NCBI GenBank assembly: GCA_002431545.1
Contig: DJFY01000038.1
Location: forward strand, 1 to 8,925
Origin: Cellvibrionales bacterium UBA5860
GTDB taxonomy: Bacteria; Pseudomonadota; Gammaproteobacteria; Pseudomonadales; Porticoccaceae
Length of the DNA: 8,925 bases
Reading direction: 5' to 3'
Below the pieces are notes generated by a model, which made no database searches, was not told where the DNA came from, and worked only from the letters and a program-made list of their open reading frames with translations. The first letter of the stretch is position 1. Every line of letters begins with the position of its first letter. Position numbers and translations under genes: made by a program. Shown in pieces: positions 7,125 through 8,925 of the stretch.

Positions 7125-7994
7125 TCAGGGTTCATCGTGCAGCAGCTCGATGAAGCGCCGTGCGGCATTTGACAGGCTGCGCTCCTGATGATGGATATAG
7201 CCGAGTTCACGTGTCAGCGCCAGCTGTTTGCAATCGAGCGGTGCGAGAGTCGCATCGAGCATGGTGGTTGGCAGCAGGCTCCAGCCCAGGCCGACCGAGA
7301 CCATCATTTTGATGGTCTCGAGATAATTTGTCGCCATGGTGGCATTTAGGGTTTTCCGATGGCGATCAAAATGGGCTTTAATCATTTGGCCCGTGTAGGT
7401 GTTGAGTCCGGGCAGAATGGCGGCGTGCGCACTTAGTGTCGCGAGTGTCACGCGACCTAGCGTTGCCAAGGGGTGTGCCCTGCCACAAACCAGTTGCAGC
7501 GGGTCGTGCCATAACACTGTGGCCGCGATGCGATTGTGGCTTTCGGGTGCCAGAGTAATTACCGCCATCTCGAATTCCCCCAGGCGTACCGCCTCGTAGG
7601 CGATTTCCGAATCCATGAAGTCGATATCCAATGCCACTTCCGGATGCTCGCAGGTGAAACGCTGCAATATGGGTGGCAGTCGGTGCAGGCCAATGTGGTG
7701 GCTGATGGCAAGCCTCAAACTGCCGCTGACAATACCGGAGAGGTCGCGAATCTGTTGCCGGGTTTCGTCGATGGACAGAAGCAATTCTCGTGCTCGGGGC
7801 AATAGCGCATGGCCGGCCTGGGTCAGATCGATGTGGCGCCCGATGCGGTCAAACAGCCGGCATTCGAGATCTTGTTCCAGCAGAGCGATGCGCTTGCTGA
7901 TGGCAGGTTGTGTCAGGTGTATCCTGTCCGCCGCGCGCGAGAAGGAACCGGCTTCGGCGACCGCGATAAAGGCTTCGAGATGCTGGGTTTCCAT
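7125..7994 (-). CDS. LysR-type transcriptional regulator divergent from leuC
   Basis: This is a 289-residue LysR-family DNA-binding regulator of usual length. The N-terminal winged helix-turn-helix is at about 3-62, with the recognition region GSFSRAADRIHLTQPAISKRI spanning 16-36, followed by a linker helix about 63-90. The effector-binding domain begins at about GSLRLAI (91-97) and continues to the end; the segment ETIKMMVSVGLGWSLLP (226-242) is typical of the second subdomain. The effector is unknown. The gene is divergent from leuC across 221 bases, an arrangement also known in Pseudomonas, so regulation of leucine biosynthesis in response to a pathway intermediate is a reasonable inference. 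The start is odd: AAGGAGG ends only one base before the ATG, an in-frame TAA lies just upstream, and no nearby alternative start exists downstream. Autoregulation through sites in 8000-8050 is likely. mnmC follows on the same strand. Confidence 0.93.
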   Translation of the reverse strand: METQHLEAFIAVAEAGSFSRAADRIHLTQPAISKRIALLEQDLECRLFDRIGRHIDLTQAGHALLPRARELLLSIDETRQQIRDLSGIVSGSLRLAISHHIGLHRLPPILQRFTCEHPEVALDIDFMDSEIAYEAVRLGEFEMAVITLAPESHNRIAATVLWHDPLQLVCGRAHPLATLGRVTLATLSAHAAILPGLNTYTGQMIKAHFDRHRKTLNATMATNYLETIKMMVSVGLGWSLLPTTMLDATLAPLDCKQLALTRELGYIHHQERSLSNAARRFIELLHDEP

Positions 7995-7995
7995 G

Positions 7996-8002
7996 CCTCC
8001 TT
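7996..8002 (-). promoter_or_regulatory. Unusually close Shine-Dalgarno of the lysR gene
   Basis: The minus strand reads AAGGAGG followed by a single C and the ATG at 7994. Usual spacing is about 5-9 bases, so initiation should be inefficient. An in-frame TAA immediately upstream and the absence of other starts in the first codons make this ATG the only reasonable choice. Confidence 0.55.
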
Positions 8003-8016
8003 ATTGTATTCCAATA
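8002..8016. promoter_or_regulatory. LysR-type binding-site candidate TATTG-N5-CAATA
   Basis: Perfect arms TATTG (8002-8006) and CAATA (8012-8016) with a 5-base spacer give the short interrupted dyad typical of LysR-family recognition sites. It lies 8-22 bases upstream of the lysR start, where binding would block the regulator's own transcription or translation start. A minus-strand TACAAT at 8008-8003, 16 bases from TTGTTT at 8030-8025, may be the lysR promoter overlapped by this site. That promoter would leave almost no 5' leader. Confidence 0.4.
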
Positions 8017-8024
8017 TAAAATCG

Positions 8025-8050
8025 AAACAATAAAAAATATAAATTTGTTT
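8025..8050. promoter_or_regulatory. Second inverted repeat AAACAA-N14-TTGTTT in the lysR-leuC gap
   Basis: AAACAA (8025-8030) and TTGTTT (8045-8050) are perfect inverted arms around a 14-base A+T-only spacer. Together with the dyad at 8002-8016 it could give the paired recognition/activation sites used by LysR-type regulators. The low complexity of this stretch makes a chance match possible. Confidence 0.3.
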
Positions 8051-8215
8051 TATTAATGGGGGCGCGTAGAATTCACTTTGATTGGTTTAAAATTGCCATG
8101 CTTGCACTGGTTTTCGAGTGTTCCGCGGCCTATCCAGCCTGGCGGGGTGGGGCTGAGGTTGACTCTCCGGACAGTTTCGAGCCTGCAGGTATAGGTCAGC
8201 ACTGGAATCATATTC

Positions 8216-8925
8216 ATGGCGGGTAAAACGCTATACGACAAGCTTTGGGAGGCCCATCTGGTCCGGCAGCAGGACGATGGTTCTGCTCTGCTTTACATCG
8301 ATCGGCATTTGTTACACGAAGTCACTTCGCCGCAGGCGTTTGAAGGTCTGCGTATGGCCGGGCGCCAACCCTGGCGGGTGGACGCCAACCTGGCTACACC
8401 TGATCACAACGTCTCGACGGATGCCGGCGAACGCGCCGGAGGGGTTGCCGCGATCGCCGATGAAACCTCGCGTATTCAGGTGCAGACGCTGGACGATAAC
8501 TGTGCCGAGTACGGTATTTTAGAACACCGTATCAATGATGCGGGGCAGGGCATTGTGCATGTGATTGGGCCGGAGCAGGGTGCCACGCTGCCTGGCATGA
8601 CAGTTGTTTGCGGTGATTCCCATACGGCTACGCACGGCGCCCTTGGCGCGTTGGCCCACGGTATCGGGACGTCGGAAGTGGAACATGTGTTGGCGACCCA
8701 GTGCCTGGTTGCGCAAAAGATGAAAAACATGCTGGTACGCGTGGACGGCTCCCTTGGGGTCGGTGTCACGGCCAAGGACGTGGTGCTTGCCATTATCGGC
8801 AAGATCGGCACTGCCGGCGGCACCGGTCATGCCATTGAATTTGGCGGCCAGGTCATTCGCGAGCTTTCCATGGAAGGACGCATGACGGTTTGTAACATGG
8901 CCATCGAGGCGGGCGCACGCGTGGG
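8216..8925 (+). CDS. leuC: LeuC, 3-isopropylmalate dehydratase large subunit (5' part)
   Basis: LeuC pairs with LeuD to form the [4Fe-4S] isomerase that converts 2-isopropylmalate to 3-isopropylmalate in leucine biosynthesis. The window holds 236 complete codons of a protein usually about 470 residues long; the cysteines that bind the iron-sulfur cluster lie beyond the window. Visible family motifs: MAGKTLYDKLWEAH (1-14), YIDRHLLHEVTSPQAF (27-42), ATPDHNV (60-66), QGATLPGMTVVCGDSHTATH (121-140), HGIGTSEVEHVLATQ (148-162) and MEGRMTVCNMAIEAGAR (219-235). The start fits the family N-terminus, and a stop codon lies in frame at 8192-8194 without an intervening ATG/GTG/TTG. Only a weak Shine-Dalgarno (GGA, 8204-8206) is seen. 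leuD and leuB would be expected nearby downstream, outside this window. Confidence 0.97.
   Translation, partial: MAGKTLYDKLWEAHLVRQQDDGSALLYIDRHLLHEVTSPQAFEGLRMAGRQPWRVDANLATPDHNVSTDAGERAGGVAAIADETSRIQVQTLDDNCAEYGILEHRINDAGQGIVHVIGPEQGATLPGMTVVCGDSHTATHGALGALAHGIGTSEVEHVLATQCLVAQKMKNMLVRVDGSLGVGVTAKDVVLAIIGKIGTAGGTGHAIEFGGQVIRELSMEGRMTVCNMAIEAGARV

Noticed and set aside
7089..7171. Plus-strand AGGAGGG followed by a GTG-started frame of about 22 codons
   Set aside because: It is antisense to the lysR 3' end, very short and without a promoter; the purine run is likely chance.
7615..8019. Plus-strand 134-codon frame opposite the lysR gene
   Set aside because: It is a shadow of the LysR helix-turn-helix region, rich in Ser/Arg/Cys/Met, with no supporting start signal.

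Overview
The window looks like an ordinary stretch of chromosome from a gammaproteobacterium. The evidence is a full-length fused two-domain MnmC (a form typical of Gammaproteobacteria), a LysR-type regulator divergent from leuC as in Pseudomonas and its relatives, a HisA of proteobacterial type, and a membrane GGDEF-EAL protein. A marine Pseudomonas- or Cellvibrio-like lineage is my guess; the sequence does not settle it. I see no transposase, integrase, phage gene, CRISPR array, tRNA or rRNA.

Layout, left to right. (1) 1-645, plus strand: the 3' part of hisA (histidine biosynthesis), entering from outside the window. (2) 646-792: a short convergent gap with a 10-bp perfect hairpin. (3) 793-3102, minus strand: a 769-residue membrane-anchored sensor with HAMP, GGDEF and EAL domains for cyclic-di-GMP turnover. 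(4) 3103-3453: a gap with a likely promoter for that gene, a G+C-rich hairpin and a clear rho-independent terminator for the next gene. (5) 3454-4554, minus strand: an amidohydrolase-2 (ACMSD-like) metal-dependent hydrolase with a strong ribosome binding site. (6) 4555-4945: an A+T-rich gap without a convincing gene, holding an operator-like inverted repeat. (7) 4946-7066, minus strand: mnmC, which finishes the mnm5 modification at the tRNA wobble uridine. (8) 7125-7994, minus strand: a LysR-type regulator 58 bases upstream of mnmC and possibly cotranscribed with it. (9) 7995-8215: a divergent control region, very A+T-rich on the lysR side. (10) 8216-8925, plus strand: the first 236 codons of leuC (leucine biosynthesis), running off the end.

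The genes do not form one pathway. The main functional link is the LysR regulator divergent from leuC, which suggests control of leucine biosynthesis. The amidohydrolase appears to be a stand-alone unit with its own terminator. I did not find a convincing undescribed system. The points worth a second look are local: the absence of hisF directly after hisA, the insertion beside the GGDEF inhibitory site, the altered active-site loop of the MnmC oxidase domain, a 14-bp palindrome over the mnmC start, the operator-like repeat in the 4555-4945 gap, and the unusual spacing at the lysR start.
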